A stretch of DNA of 64,000 nt, taken from the NCBI RefSeq assembly GCF_008973715.1, contig NZ_WBOL01000003.1, positions 1 to 64,000 on the forward strand. The letters are read 5' to 3'. Source of the DNA: Nitrincola schmidtii (lineage in GTDB: Bacteria > Pseudomonadota > Gammaproteobacteria > Pseudomonadales > Balneatricaceae). The translations under genes and the position numbers were made by a program. The stretch's first letter is position 1; every line of letters starts with the position of its first letter. Shown in pieces: positions 34,761 through 44,039 of this stretch. Below the pieces are notes generated by a model. That model was not told the DNA's origin. It searched no databases and worked only from the letters and a program-made list of their open reading frames with translations.

Positions 34761-36757
34761 ACGACAACCTCTTCCTGTTCGTCACTGGTGACGGCAAGGA
34801 GTTCAGCACCTTCTGAAACCAGTTCACCTTCATTAAAATAGATTTCATCTACCACACCGGCTTTAGGTGCCTTAATGGCGTGCTCCATTTTCATCGCTTC
34901 CATAATCACCAGTGTTTGTCCGGCTTTCACCACATCGCCTGACTTCACCATAATGGCAACGACAGAACCGTTCATGGGTGCGGTCAAGCTTCCGGCCGCA
35001 CTGACATCTTCAAGACCAAAGGTCTCTTCATGCGCTTCGCAGCGGAAAGATTCACCTTCGTGGAAAACCACGACTTCTTTACCCTGTTGTGTTGCATGAA
35101 CTGTAATGCGATGACCATTAATGACGGTTTTTAGCTGATCGCCTACTAGGTCTACCGCCAAGGTGTAAAGGCTATCAGCCACGCGAATTTCATAGTGATG
35201 GTCTTTTTCCAGCACTTTAAGTTCATGAATATGATCGCCTACTTTGAGGGCTAACGGCTTGGCGTATTCAGAGTTGAGACGCCAGCTATTTTGATGCGCA
35301 AAGGGTGACCAGCGGTCTTCATTGTTGGGATTATGGCTACGCTTCTGCTCCAGTAAAAAGCCAGCGGCCAAGACTAGCGCTTTATTCAGATCTAGTTTGG
35401 CCGGTGGAAACAACAACGAGCGATGCTTTTCGATAAATCCTGTATCCAGATCGGCTTCGCGGAAAGGTTGGGCATCCGCTAGGGCATGCAGGAAACGAAT
35501 GTTGGTTTTTACGCCATGAATTCGATACTGCTCTAGCGCCTGAACCATACGGTTGATCGCTTGATCTCGATTTTCATCCCATACGATCAGTTTGGCGATC
35601 ATTGGGTCGTAATGCACACTGACCTCATCTCCTTCAACCACACCGGTATCGACTCGCACATGAGCACTCTCGTCGGGTGTGCGTAAATAGTTCAGGTGGC
35701 CTGTTGCGGGTAAAAAGTCATTGTCTGGATCTTCTGCATAGATACGTGCTTCCAGTGCATGACCGCGAATGCGAATTTGATCTTGCAGTAACGGTAGAGG
35801 AGAGCCTTCGGCTACACGCAGTTGCCATTCAACCAGATCCTGACCGGTGACCATTTCGGTGACGGGGTGCTCGACCTGCAGGCGAGTGTTCATCTCCATA
35901 AAGAAGAAGGAGCCATCTACGTCATAGAGGAATTCAACGGTTCCAGCACCTACGTAATTAATCGCTTGAGCAGCTTTAACAGCGGCTTCACCCATGGCGA
36001 TACGCGTTTCGGTTGAAAGTCCTGGTGCTGGCGCTTCTTCCAGCACCTTCTGATGACGGCGTTGAACTGAGCAATCGCGCTCAGCTAGGTATACACCGTT
36101 GCCATGACTGTCACAGAACACCTGGATTTCGACGTGACGAGGTTGAGTTAGGTAGCGCTCGACCAGCATGTCGGGATTACCAAACGCATTTTTAGCTTCG
36201 CGTTTGGCAGCGGATAATGCATCGTCAAACTCATCAATATTGTTGACCACACGCATCCCTTTACCACCACCCCCTGCAACGGCTTTTAATAGCAAGGGGA
36301 AGCCACATTTGAGGGCTTCAGCACGCAGCGTTTCAGGATCTTGATCGTCACCATGATAGCCTGGGACTAGGGGCACACCGGCTTTTTCCATAATCGCTTT
36401 AGCGGCAGACTTAGAACCCATCGCAGCAATAGCAGAGGCGGGTGGACCAATAAAGACGATACCGTTTTTGCTACAGGCTTCAGCGAAATCGGTGTTTTCA
36501 GATAGAAAACCATACCCAGGATGGATCGCTTGAGCACCACTTTGTAAAGCAATATCGATGATTTTGTCGCCACGCAGATAGCTTTCGCTGCTGGGGGCTG
36601 GGCCTAATAGAAAGGCTTCATCTGCCAGTGCCACATGACGTGCATTGCGGTCTGCTTCCGAATAAACGGCAACGCAGCGAATGCCTAAACGGTGAGCCGT
36701 TTGAATCACGCGGCATGCGATTTCGCCACGGTTAGCAATTAGAATTTTACTGAACAT
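34757..36757 (-). CDS. liuD: Methylcrotonyl-CoA carboxylase biotin-containing alpha subunit LiuD
   Basis: This is the biotin carboxylase and biotin carrier subunit of 3-methylcrotonyl-CoA carboxylase. Domains in order: N-terminal (ILIANRGEIACRV), ATP-grasp with KAVAGGGGKGM and EMNTRLQVEHPVTE, biotin carboxylase C-terminal, a BT-type linker, and the biotinyl domain with EAMKM (Lys623). The 666-residue length is normal. The start is 5 bp after the liuC stop, and the end overlaps liuE. It pairs with LiuB to make methylglutaconyl-CoA. Confidence 0.96.
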   Translation of the reverse strand: MFSKILIANRGEIACRVIQTAHRLGIRCVAVYSEADRNARHVALADEAFLLGPAPSSESYLRGDKIIDIALQSGAQAIHPGYGFLSENTDFAEACSKNGIVFIGPPASAIAAMGSKSAAKAIMEKAGVPLVPGYHGDDQDPETLRAEALKCGFPLLLKAVAGGGGKGMRVVNNIDEFDDALSAAKREAKNAFGNPDMLVERYLTQPRHVEIQVFCDSHGNGVYLAERDCSVQRRHQKVLEEAPAPGLSTETRIAMGEAAVKAAQAINYVGAGTVEFLYDVDGSFFFMEMNTRLQVEHPVTEMVTGQDLVEWQLRVAEGSPLPLLQDQIRIRGHALEARIYAEDPDNDFLPATGHLNYLRTPDESAHVRVDTGVVEGDEVSVHYDPMIAKLIVWDENRDQAINRMVQALEQYRIHGVKTNIRFLHALADAQPFREADLDTGFIEKHRSLLFPPAKLDLNKALVLAAGFLLEQKRSHNPNNEDRWSPFAHQNSWRLNSEYAKPLALKVGDHIHELKVLEKDHHYEIRVADSLYTLAVDLVGDQLKTVINGHRITVHATQQGKEVVVFHEGESFRCEAHEETFGLEDVSAAGSLTAPMNGSVVAIMVKSGDVVKAGQTLVIMEAMKMEHAIKAPKAGVVDEIYFNEGELVSEGAELLAVTSDEQEEVVV

Positions 36758-36762
36758 TATTA

Positions 36763-37578
36763 TTATTCTCCTGATTCCAGTGTGGACGACCAGTTCGGAC
36801 GGCGTTTGTTCAGGAAAGCACTGAGTCCTTCCTGCCCTTCATCACTCACGCGAATATCCGCGATACGTTGAGTGGTTTGTTCAATCACAGGTTGTGTGAT
36901 GGGCAGGTGGCTCACAGCAAAAATGAGTGACTTTGCTGCTTGCATGGCCTGAGGACTGTTCTGATTCATGCTGGCAATAAAGGCTTGAGCAGCGGATAAC
37001 AGCTCACTGGCGTCATCAACCAGATGATGAACCAAGCCAAAATCATGTGCGGTTTCTGCGTCAAACACTTCAGCGGTTAAGAAGTAGCGTCTGGATTGGC
37101 GCTCGCCGATGGCACGAATGACATAGGGACTGATCACGGCAGGGATCAAACCGATTTTGACTTCGCTAAGACAAAAGCGAGCGTCCCGACTGGCAATCAC
37201 GATGTCACAGCAAGCGGCTAGACCGACTGCGCCTCCATAGGCTGCGCCCTGAACTAATCCGATCACCGGTTTACTAAAGTGGTTCAGCTTATTCATTAAC
37301 TGTGCAAGTTGACCGGCATCGGTGAGGTTTTCAGCATGACTATTATTGGCCATGCGTTTCATCCAGTTTAGATCAGCACCGGCAGAAAAGTGTTTGCCTT
37401 CAGAACGTAAAATCAGCAGACGAAGTTCACTGTTTTGTTCCGCTTCGTCTAGTTTGCTGATGAGTTGGCTAATCATACTGTCGTCAAAAGCGTTATGCTT
37501 TTCAGGACGATTAAGCACTAGTTCTGCAATTCCCGCCTCGAGTGTTCGAAGGGTGATGATTTCAGTAGTCTCAGACAT
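36763..37578 (-). CDS. liuC: Methylglutaconyl-CoA hydratase LiuC
   Basis: This enoyl-CoA hydratase-fold protein hydrates 3-methylglutaconyl-CoA to HMG-CoA. The oxyanion segments FSAGADLNWMK and GAAYGGAVGLAACCD are present, followed by LSEVKIGLIPAVISPYV with the catalytic Glu, and the C-terminal RRPNW. The frame can be extended 5', but AAGGAG lies 6 nt before the ATG at 37578 (a second ATG sits just before it), so I use this start (271 aa). It is 10 bp after the liuB stop. Confidence 0.95.
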   Translation of the reverse strand: MSETTEIITLRTLEAGIAELVLNRPEKHNAFDDSMISQLISKLDEAEQNSELRLLILRSEGKHFSAGADLNWMKRMANNSHAENLTDAGQLAQLMNKLNHFSKPVIGLVQGAAYGGAVGLAACCDIVIASRDARFCLSEVKIGLIPAVISPYVIRAIGERQSRRYFLTAEVFDAETAHDFGLVHHLVDDASELLSAAQAFIASMNQNSPQAMQAAKSLIFAVSHLPITQPVIEQTTQRIADIRVSDEGQEGLSAFLNKRRPNWSSTLESGE

Positions 37579-37588
37579 CATCAACTCC

Positions 37589-39196
37589 TTACATTCTGAA
37601 CACGCCAAAGCGTGTTTCTTCAGTGGGTCGATTAAGGGTTGCTGATAGACTTAATGCAATGACTTCACGAGTTTGTGCTGGGTCAATCACACCATCATCC
37701 CACATGCGACCACTGGCATAATACGGGTGGCCTTGATGTTCGTAGGTATCAACGATCGGTTGTTTAAATTTAGCTTCATCCTCTTCCGACCAGCTTTTGC
37801 CGTTACGTTCCATGCTTTCGCGACGAACAGTTGCCAAGACACCCGCCGCTTGCTCACCCCCCATGACAGAGATACGAGCATTTGGCCACATCCACAGGAA
37901 ATCAGGATTATAGGCACGGCCACACATACCATAGTTACCGGCACCAAAACTACCGCCGATTAACACAGTTAGTTTGGGTACATTGGCACAGGCAACGGCC
38001 ATCACCATTTTTGCGCCATGCTTGGCAATGCCTTCTGCTTCATATTTGCGTCCGACCATAAAGCCGGTGATATTTTGCAAAAAGAGCAGGGGGATATTGC
38101 GTTGGCAGCACAGTTCGATAAAGTGCGCGCCTTTTTGGGCAGATTCGGTAAATAAGATGCCGTTATTGGCAATAATGCCCACGGGGTAGCCATGAATATG
38201 AGCAAAGCCTGTAACCAGTGAAGCACCGTAATACTGTTTGAACTCGTCAAACTCGGAGCCATCGACCAAGCGCGAGATTACTTCACGAACGTCAAAAGGC
38301 TTGCGAAGATCGGTACCGACGATGCCGTAGAGTTCTTCAGCATCATATAAAGGTGCTTTGGGTTGGGCGATGGCAATATCCAGTTTCTTTTTACGATTCA
38401 AGTTGGCAATACAACGTCGTGCAATTTGCAGTGCATGCTGATCGTTTTCAGCATAGTGATCGGCAACACCCGAAATTTTACAATGCACGTCAGCACCGCC
38501 GAGATCCTCAGCGCTCACCACTTCACCCGTAGCGGCTTTAACCAAAGGAGGGCCAGCCAAAAAGATGGTGCCTTGATTGCGCACGATGATTGACTCATCA
38601 GCCATGGCGGGAACATAAGCACCGCCAGCGGTACACAAGCCCATCACCACAGCGATTTGCGGAATCCCTTTTGCAGACATGCGTGCCTGATTATAAAAAA
38701 TACGTCCGAAGTGATCACGGTCAGGAAACACCTCATCTTGACGAGGCAGATTGGCACCTCCTGAGTCTACAAGGTAGATACAAGGTAGGTGGTTCTGTTC
38801 AGCGATCTCTTGCGCGCGCAAATGCTTCTTTACCGTTAAGGGGTAGTAGGTACCCCCTTTGACGGTGGCATCGTTGGCAATGATCATACACTCGACGCCT
38901 GATACGCGACCCACGCCGGTAATGATACCCGCGGCAGGTACGTCTTCATCATAAACTTTATAAGCTGCTAATTGAGATAGCTCTAGAAATGGAGAGCCAT
39001 CATCAATTAAGCGGTTGATACGTTCGCGTGGTAGTAATTTTCCACGCGCAAGGTGTCTAGCCTGGTAGTCAGCTCCGCCGCCTTGCTGAATCTTGGCAAT
39101 CTTTTCCTTTAGATCGGAAACCGCAGCTGACATGGCATCTGCTTTGGCCCTGAACTCATCAGAACGGGCATTTATTTTTGTTTGCAGAATTGGCAT
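37589..39196 (-). CDS. liuB: Methylcrotonyl-CoA carboxylase beta subunit LiuB
   Basis: This is the carboxyltransferase subunit that moves CO2 from biotin to methylcrotonyl-CoA. The crotonase-like two-domain fold carries [17 protein letters not shown], the first oxyanion loop [14 protein letters not shown], and the second [13 protein letters not shown] with [10 protein letters not shown]. 535 residues is the family length. GGGAG precedes the ATG. It lies 24 bp after liuA and shares the operon with LiuD. Confidence 0.96.
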   Translation of the reverse strand: MPILQTKINARSDEFRAKADAMSAAVSDLKEKIAKIQQGGGADYQARHLARGKLLPRERINRLIDDGSPFLELSQLAAYKVYDEDVPAAGIITGVGRVSGVECMIIANDATVKGGTYYPLTVKKHLRAQEIAEQNHLPCIYLVDSGGANLPRQDEVFPDRDHFGRIFYNQARMSAKGIPQIAVVMGLCTAGGAYVPAMADESIIVRNQGTIFLAGPPLVKAATGEVVSAEDLGGADVHCKISGVADHYAENDQHALQIARRCIANLNRKKKLDIAIAQPKAPLYDAEELYGIVGTDLRKPFDVREVISRLVDGSEFDEFKQYYGASLVTGFAHIHGYPVGIIANNGILFTESAQKGAHFIELCCQRNIPLLFLQNITGFMVGRKYEAEGIAKHGAKMVMAVACANVPKLTVLIGGSFGAGNYGMCGRAYNPDFLWMWPNARISVMGGEQAAGVLATVRRESMERNGKSWSEEDEAKFKQPIVDTYEHQGHPYYASGRMWDDGVIDPAQTREVIALSLSATLNRPTEETRFGVFRM

Positions 39197-39220
39197 GGTT
39201 ATGCTCCCAGTGAGTAGCCA

Positions 39221-40387
39221 TCAGTTATTTAAGAAAAGTTCGCGACCTATTAACATCCGGCGAATTTCTGAGGTACCTGCACCGATTTCATAAAGTTTGG
39301 CATCACGTAATAAACGGCCTGTTGGGTATTCATTGATATAACCATTACCACCGAGTAACTGAATCGCATCCAGTGCAATTTGCGTTGCCATTTCTGCAGA
39401 ATACAGAATGACACCGGCGGCATCTTTACGAGTGGTTTCACCGCGATCTGATGCCAATGCCACCATGTAAACATAGGATTTTGCCGCGTTCATGCGGGTA
39501 TACATGTCGGCTAATTTGCCTTGGACCAATTCAAACTCACCAATGGCTTTACCGAATTGCTTTCTATCACGGACATAGGGAACCACGATATCCATGGCTG
39601 CTTGCATAATACCCAGCGGGCCGCCAGCTAGAACCAAACGCTCGTAATCAAGGCCAGACATCAGTACTTTGACGCCACCATTTAGCTCGCCCAGTAAGTT
39701 TTCTTTAGGCACTTTGCAGTCTTGGAATACTAACTCACAGGTGTTGGAGCCGCGCATACCCAGCTTGTCGAGTTTTTGTGCTTGGGTGAATCCAGGGCTA
39801 TCGCGTTCAACGATGAAGGCAGAGATGCCTTTAGGGCCTGCATTCAAATCGGTTTTTGCATAGATTACATAGACATTGGCATCCGGACCGTTGGTGATCC
39901 ACATTTTGTTGCCATTCAATACATAATGATCGCCCGCATCACGTGCGGTCAGTTTCATGGATACCACATCAGAACCTGCATTCGGCTCAGACATCGCCAA
40001 TGCGCCAATATGTTCACCGGTGATCAGTTTAGGTAGATATTTCTCTTTCTGTGCCTGAGTGCCGTTACGATTGATTTGATTAACACAAAGGTTAGAGTGT
40101 GCGCCGTAGGAGAGGGCAACAGAAGCGGAAGCACGACTGAGTTCTTCCATCGCGATTACGTGCGCCAGGTAACCCATGCCAGAACCACCAAATTCCTCAT
40201 CGGCAGTAATACCCAAGAGGCCCATATCACCAAACTTTTTCCACAAATCCGCAGGGAAGAGATTGGCATGATCAATATCTGCTGCTCTTGGGGCAATCTC
40301 ACTGGCAGCAAAGTTATTGATCTGTTGACGAAGCATGTCGATCGTTTCGCCTAAACCAAAATTTAATTCAGAGTATTGAGAGATCAT
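39221..40387 (-). CDS. liuA: Isovaleryl-CoA dehydrogenase LiuA
   Basis: This FAD acyl-CoA dehydrogenase (388 aa) oxidises isovaleryl-CoA to methylcrotonyl-CoA and passes electrons to [39 protein letters not shown] and the C-terminal [30 protein letters not shown] are characteristic; the catalytic Glu is expected in the [11 protein letters not shown] region. The matching ETF genes lie in the divergent operon. The start has GGAA upstream, 22 bp after liuR. Confidence 0.96.
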   Translation of the reverse strand: MISQYSELNFGLGETIDMLRQQINNFAASEIAPRAADIDHANLFPADLWKKFGDMGLLGITADEEFGGSGMGYLAHVIAMEELSRASASVALSYGAHSNLCVNQINRNGTQAQKEKYLPKLITGEHIGALAMSEPNAGSDVVSMKLTARDAGDHYVLNGNKMWITNGPDANVYVIYAKTDLNAGPKGISAFIVERDSPGFTQAQKLDKLGMRGSNTCELVFQDCKVPKENLLGELNGGVKVLMSGLDYERLVLAGGPLGIMQAAMDIVVPYVRDRKQFGKAIGEFELVQGKLADMYTRMNAAKSYVYMVALASDRGETTRKDAAGVILYSAEMATQIALDAIQLLGGNGYINEYPTGRLLRDAKLYEIGAGTSEIRRMLIGRELFLNN

Positions 40388-40409
40388 GTCTAATTCCTAT
40401 TTGTTATTT

Positions 40410-40871
40410 TTAATGGAGTGATGGATCTGGGTTAGTTGCCTGAATGGAGGGTTTGACCTCGTCAGGGGATGACCCTTTTTTTGCCTTTAATTCTTGAAGT
40501 GCCGCTTCGCAACGAAGTTGAGCACTTTCTAATTCTATTTTCGCCATCTGGATGTCGTTGAGCTGCTGTTCTAACTGACGCTGCTTTTGACCCAGCGTGT
40601 CTAGCATTTTGAGTAACTGTCTTTCGCTACCGCTTTCGGTTTCGTCCCAAAGGTCGAACAACTCTTTCGATTCGGCCAATGAAAATCCCAGGCGCTTACC
40701 GCGTAAAATTAACTTCAGTCTAACTCGGTCTTTAGAACTGTAGATGCGAGTCTGTCCTTTACGCTCTGGCTTCAGTAGTCCTTCATCTTCATAAAAGCGA
40801 ATGCTCCGCGTGGTGATATCAAATTCACTGGCCAATTCGCTAATAGAGTAGGTTCTTTTTTTTAAGCTCAT
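40410..40871 (-). CDS. liuR: MerR-family regulator LiuR
   Basis: This 153-residue MerR regulator has an N-terminal winged helix (SISELASEFDITTRSIRFYEDEGLLKP in two parts, residues about 9-36), the GQTRIYSSKDRVRLKLI wing and a coiled-coil dimer region (about 85-130). LiuR regulates leucine and isovalerate catabolism genes in many proteobacteria, responding to a pathway metabolite (effector not known from this sequence). It is the first gene of the liu operon, so it is probably autoregulated through the 40911 palindrome 40 bp upstream. AGGA lies 8 nt before the ATG. Confidence 0.93.
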   Translation of the reverse strand: MSLKKRTYSISELASEFDITTRSIRFYEDEGLLKPERKGQTRIYSSKDRVRLKLILRGKRLGFSLAESKELFDLWDETESGSERQLLKMLDTLGQKQRQLEQQLNDIQMAKIELESAQLRCEAALQELKAKKGSSPDEVKPSIQATNPDPSLH

Positions 40872-40910
40872 GGAGTATTCCTCATCTTCGTCATTTGAGA
40901 TTACTCAAAG

Positions 40911-40926
40911 TTAACGTTTACGTAAA
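40911..40926. promoter_or_regulatory. LiuR-type operator upstream of liuR
   Basis: TTAACGTTTACGTAAA with a palindromic TTTACGTAAA core lies 40 bp upstream of the liuR ATG. It differs from the 41090 site at 2 of 16 positions. The shape fits MerR-family operators and the LiuR motif TTGACGTNNACGTAAA as I recall it (recalled, not searched). Confidence 0.7.
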
Positions 40927-41089
40927 GTGCTTTTTTGTGTTATTTTTACACAATGTTTAGTGGGTGTGTTGGTTGTAATTAAGTTAACTAACTAATTTAA
41001 ATATAAAAATAACAATTTTATTAAGAATTCCATCACCTATTAGACCAAAGTATAACTTGTAAAGCTTTGCCGTTCGTTGCTAATTTAAG

Positions 41090-41105
41090 TTGACGCTTAC
41101 GTAAA
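41090..41105. promoter_or_regulatory. LiuR-type operator upstream of the ABC importer operon
   Basis: TTGACGCTTACGTAAA lies 52 bp before the first importer gene and matches 14 of 16 bases of the site in front of liuR. The TTGACG may also serve as a -35. This ties the importer, EtfBA and PaaY to LiuR. Confidence 0.7.
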
Positions 41106-41156
41106 TGTAATGCGAGCAGGCTGGTCTACAACAATAAAAAGAGGCTGCACAATCTT

Positions 41157-41930
41157 ATGAGTTCTGAATTCGTTCTAGAAACCCGAGATCTTGTGAAAGA
41201 GTTTAAGGGGTTCACAGCCGTTGATAAGGTTAATCTGAAAGTCCGTCGAGGCCATATCCATGCCTTAATAGGCCCTAATGGTGCTGGCAAGACGACCGTG
41301 TTTAATCTATTAACTAAGTTCCTGATTCCGACTCGGGGACATATTCTCTTCAATGAGCAAGATATCACCTCGATGAAGCCTGCTGCGATTGCGCGCAAGG
41401 GCATTATTCGATCCTTTCAGATATCTGCAGTCTTCCCTCACATGACCGCATTGGAAAATGTCAGAGTGGCGTTGCAGCGATTTGAAGGTAACAGCTTTCA
41501 TTTCTGGAAAAGTGAAAAGGCCCTGAATAAGCTCAATGATCGTGCTTACGCACTGCTTGAGTCGGTGGGTTTGGAAAGTTTTGCGGATACAGTTACCGTA
41601 GAGTTGTCTTATGGTCGCAAGCGTGCCCTTGAGCTGGCGACCACGCTCGCCATGGAACCTGAGCTGGTACTGTTAGATGAACCCACACAAGGAATGGGTC
41701 ATGAGGACGTTGATCGGGTAGTGGAGTTGATTCGTCAAGCCGCCGTCGGTCGTACCATTTTGATGGTTGAGCATAACCTCAGTGTTGTCAGCAAATTATG
41801 CGATCAGATCACCGTGTTAACGCGGGGTGCTGTGCTGACCGAAGGTGATTATCAAACCGTTTCTCAAAATCCTCAGGTAAAAGAAGCCTACATGGGCAGT
41901 GAATCCAATGTTTTAGAGGGGGCTCACTGA
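41157..41930 (+). CDS. Branched-chain-type ABC importer ATPase 1 (LivG-like)
   Basis: This 257-residue HAAT-family ATPase has Walker A GPNGAGKTT (about residue 40-48), a Q-loop at RSFQIS, Walker B LVLLDEPTQG and an H-loop His in MVEHN. The ABC signature is unusual: LSYGRKR replaces LSGGQ, but such LSYGxxR forms occur in LivG homologues. Its stop overlaps the next start (TGATG). It is the first gene of the LiuR-controlled operon. The ATPase pair drives the LivHM-like permease. Confidence 0.92.
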   Translation: MSSEFVLETRDLVKEFKGFTAVDKVNLKVRRGHIHALIGPNGAGKTTVFNLLTKFLIPTRGHILFNEQDITSMKPAAIARKGIIRSFQISAVFPHMTALENVRVALQRFEGNSFHFWKSEKALNKLNDRAYALLESVGLESFADTVTVELSYGRKRALELATTLAMEPELVLLDEPTQGMGHEDVDRVVELIRQAAVGRTILMVEHNLSVVSKLCDQITVLTRGAVLTEGDYQTVSQNPQVKEAYMGSESNVLEGAH

Positions 41931-42652
41931 TGGCCGATGCAATCAAACCCAACTATGAACAATTAAAGATTACTGATCTTCATGCGTTTTATGGAGAATC
42001 TCATATTCTTCATGGTATCGACCTGTTGGTGCGTCGTGGCGAATTAGTGACGCTGCTTGGGCGTAATGGTTCTGGTCGAAGCACAACCTTAAAGTCAATC
42101 ATGAATATGGTTGGGCATCGAACCGGTTCAATCATGATCAATGGTCGTGAAACAATTGCCACTCAAGCCCATCATATTGCTCGTTTAGGCGTCGGTTACT
42201 GTCCTGAAGAACGTGGTATTTTTTCCAGTCTTAATGTGGAAGAAAACTTAATGCTACCTCCTACCGTTCGCAGTGGTGGCATGAGTTTAGACGAAATTTA
42301 CGACATGTTCCCCAATCTGTATGAGCGTCGTTTCAGTCAAGGAACCCGTCTCTCTGGTGGTGAACAGCAGATGCTCGCCATGGCTCGCATTCTGAGAACT
42401 GGCGCAAATATGCTTCTTCTTGATGAAATTACCGAAGGGTTAGCGCCGGTTATTGTGCAAAAGTTAGCTGAAGTGTTGATCAAGCTTAAAGAAAAGGGTT
42501 TGACCATCGTGCTGGTTGAGCAAAACTTTCGATTTGCCGCCCCGTTAGCAGATCGTCATTACTTAATGGAGCATGGGCAGATTGTTGAAGAAATTCAAGC
42601 GTCTGAACTCAACCAAAAACAAGAACTATTAAATACCTACCTAGGTGTTTAA
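41930..42652 (+). CDS. Branched-chain-type ABC importer ATPase 2 (LivF-like), Walker A with Arg
   Basis: This 240-residue LivF-like subunit has a normal signature (LSGGEQQML), Walker B (MLLLDEITEGL) and H-loop region (LVEQN, with Gln where His is usual). The Walker A is GRNGSGRS: the Lys that binds ATP phosphates is Arg (R50). Some LivF homologues seem to share the Arg, so it may be a subfamily feature; ATP turnover should not be assumed. The ATG overlaps the preceding stop. A 10-bp stem-loop follows the stop. Confidence 0.9.
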   Translation: MADAIKPNYEQLKITDLHAFYGESHILHGIDLLVRRGELVTLLGRNGSGRSTTLKSIMNMVGHRTGSIMINGRETIATQAHHIARLGVGYCPEERGIFSSLNVEENLMLPPTVRSGGMSLDEIYDMFPNLYERRFSQGTRLSGGEQQMLAMARILRTGANMLLLDEITEGLAPVIVQKLAEVLIKLKEKGLTIVLVEQNFRFAAPLADRHYLMEHGQIVEEIQASELNQKQELLNTYLGV

Positions 42653-42663
42653 ATGATTGACCC

Positions 42664-42696
42664 TTTGTAACTAATCGAAAGTAAAGTAGTTACAAA
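42664..42696 (+). repeat. Stem-loop between the ATPase and binding-protein genes
   Basis: TTTGTAACTA (42664-42673) pairs perfectly with TAGTTACAAA (42687-42696) around a 13-nt loop. No T-tract follows. It could be an internal attenuator, or a 3' stabiliser of the upstream message. Confidence 0.5.
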
Positions 42697-42751
42697 ACGT
42701 GTTTGACGTTAACAACAAAAATAAAAGCCAATATGGCAATGGAGAAACACT

Positions 42752-43963
42752 ATGAAAACAATGAAAAAACTCCTCACTGCGGCGGTTGCATCAACAATGA
42801 TTGCAAGTGCTGCTCAAGCCGCTATCTCTGATAACGAAGTACGCATCGGCTACCTGGCAGATATGTCCGGTACCTATCGTGATCTGGCAGGTCCCAATGG
42901 ACTGACAGCCTTGAGAATGGCGGTTGAGGATTTTGGCGGTCAAGTGAACGGTGCCTCTATCCGTGTTGTGAGTGCAGATGACCGTAATAGCCCCGATGTC
43001 GCCTCCAGTACGGTTCGTCAGTGGATTGAGGCTGATGGTGTGGATATGGTTGCCGGTATGGTCGCCACCTCTGTAGCACTTGCTGCGGTTAACATCATCG
43101 AGCAAGCCGATAAGTTAGCAATTATCTCTGGTTCAGCGGCATCAAGTATCACCAATGAACACTGTACGCCTAACCATATTCACTATGTTTATGATACCTA
43201 TCCCTTAGCCAACGGTACGGCAAAGGCGGTTGTGGATGAAGGAGGTAAGTCCTGGTTTATCTTGACCGCAGACTATGCATTTGGTCATGCGCTGGAAGCG
43301 GATATTGAGCGGGTTGTTACCAACAATGGTGGTACTGTTGTACAGAAGGTTCGTCATCCTTTCCCAACGGGAGATTTCTCTTCGTTCATTCTTCAAGCGC
43401 AAAGCTCAGGTGCTGATGTTGTCGGTCTAGCCAACGCTGGCTCTGATACCATTAATGCGATCACAACAGCAGGCGAGTTTGGTTTGACTCAATCAGGTCA
43501 ATCAATAGCAGCAATGGTCGTCTTTTTAAATGACGTACATGCGTTGGGTGTTGATGCCGCTCAAGGTATTCAGTTGACCACTGGTTGGTACTGGGACATG
43601 AATGATGAAACCCGTGCATGGGCTGATCGTTTCATGGAAAGAACGGGCGTTCGTCCAGGTATGGTTCATGCGGGTATCTACTCCAGCACCATGCATTATC
43701 TTAATGCGGTGCAAGCCACTGGAACGGATGATACCCAAACCGTTCGTCGTCACATGATGGATACACCAATCAACGATATGTTTGCCACCAACGGCATCAT
43801 TCGTGAAGACGGTCGTATGGTCCATGATATGTATCTTGCTCAGGTAAAAACGCCAGCTGAATCTACCAACGAATGGGATTTGTATAACATCGTTCGTACC
43901 ATTCCTGCTGATGAGGCTTACCGTCCACTCTCTGAAAGTGTATGCAGACTGGTTAACAACTAA
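42752..43963 (+). CDS. ABC importer periplasmic binding protein (LivK-like)
   Basis: A Sec signal peptide (about 1-23, MKKLL then a hydrophobic run ending AQA) precedes a type-I periplasmic binding fold of about 380 residues. NEVRIGYLADMSG, the DDRNSPDVAS and LTADYAFGH segments are characteristic of HAAT binding proteins. The ligand is unknown. Because the operon is LiuR-linked, a branched acid, amino acid or a related compound is plausible. The ATG has GGAG about 7 nt upstream. A strong hairpin follows the gene. Confidence 0.9.
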   Translation: MKTMKKLLTAAVASTMIASAAQAAISDNEVRIGYLADMSGTYRDLAGPNGLTALRMAVEDFGGQVNGASIRVVSADDRNSPDVASSTVRQWIEADGVDMVAGMVATSVALAAVNIIEQADKLAIISGSAASSITNEHCTPNHIHYVYDTYPLANGTAKAVVDEGGKSWFILTADYAFGHALEADIERVVTNNGGTVVQKVRHPFPTGDFSSFILQAQSSGADVVGLANAGSDTINAITTAGEFGLTQSGQSIAAMVVFLNDVHALGVDAAQGIQLTTGWYWDMNDETRAWADRFMERTGVRPGMVHAGIYSSTMHYLNAVQATGTDDTQTVRRHMMDTPINDMFATNGIIREDGRMVHDMYLAQVKTPAESTNEWDLYNIVRTIPADEAYRPLSESVCRLVNN

Positions 43964-43970
43964 TCTGTGT

Positions 43971-43994
43971 GGCGCGCTCATTTTTGAGCGCGCC
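43971..43994 (+). repeat. Strong GC hairpin after the binding-protein gene
   Basis: GGCGCGCTCA and TGAGCGCGCC form a 10-bp perfect stem with a TTTT loop, 8 bp after the binding-protein stop. There is no T-tract, so it is likely an mRNA stabiliser that raises binding-protein output relative to the permease. Confidence 0.65.
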
Positions 43995-44039
43995 GTCAGC
44001 ATGTTTGACTGAAAGTTATTTTTAACTGGGATATTCATT

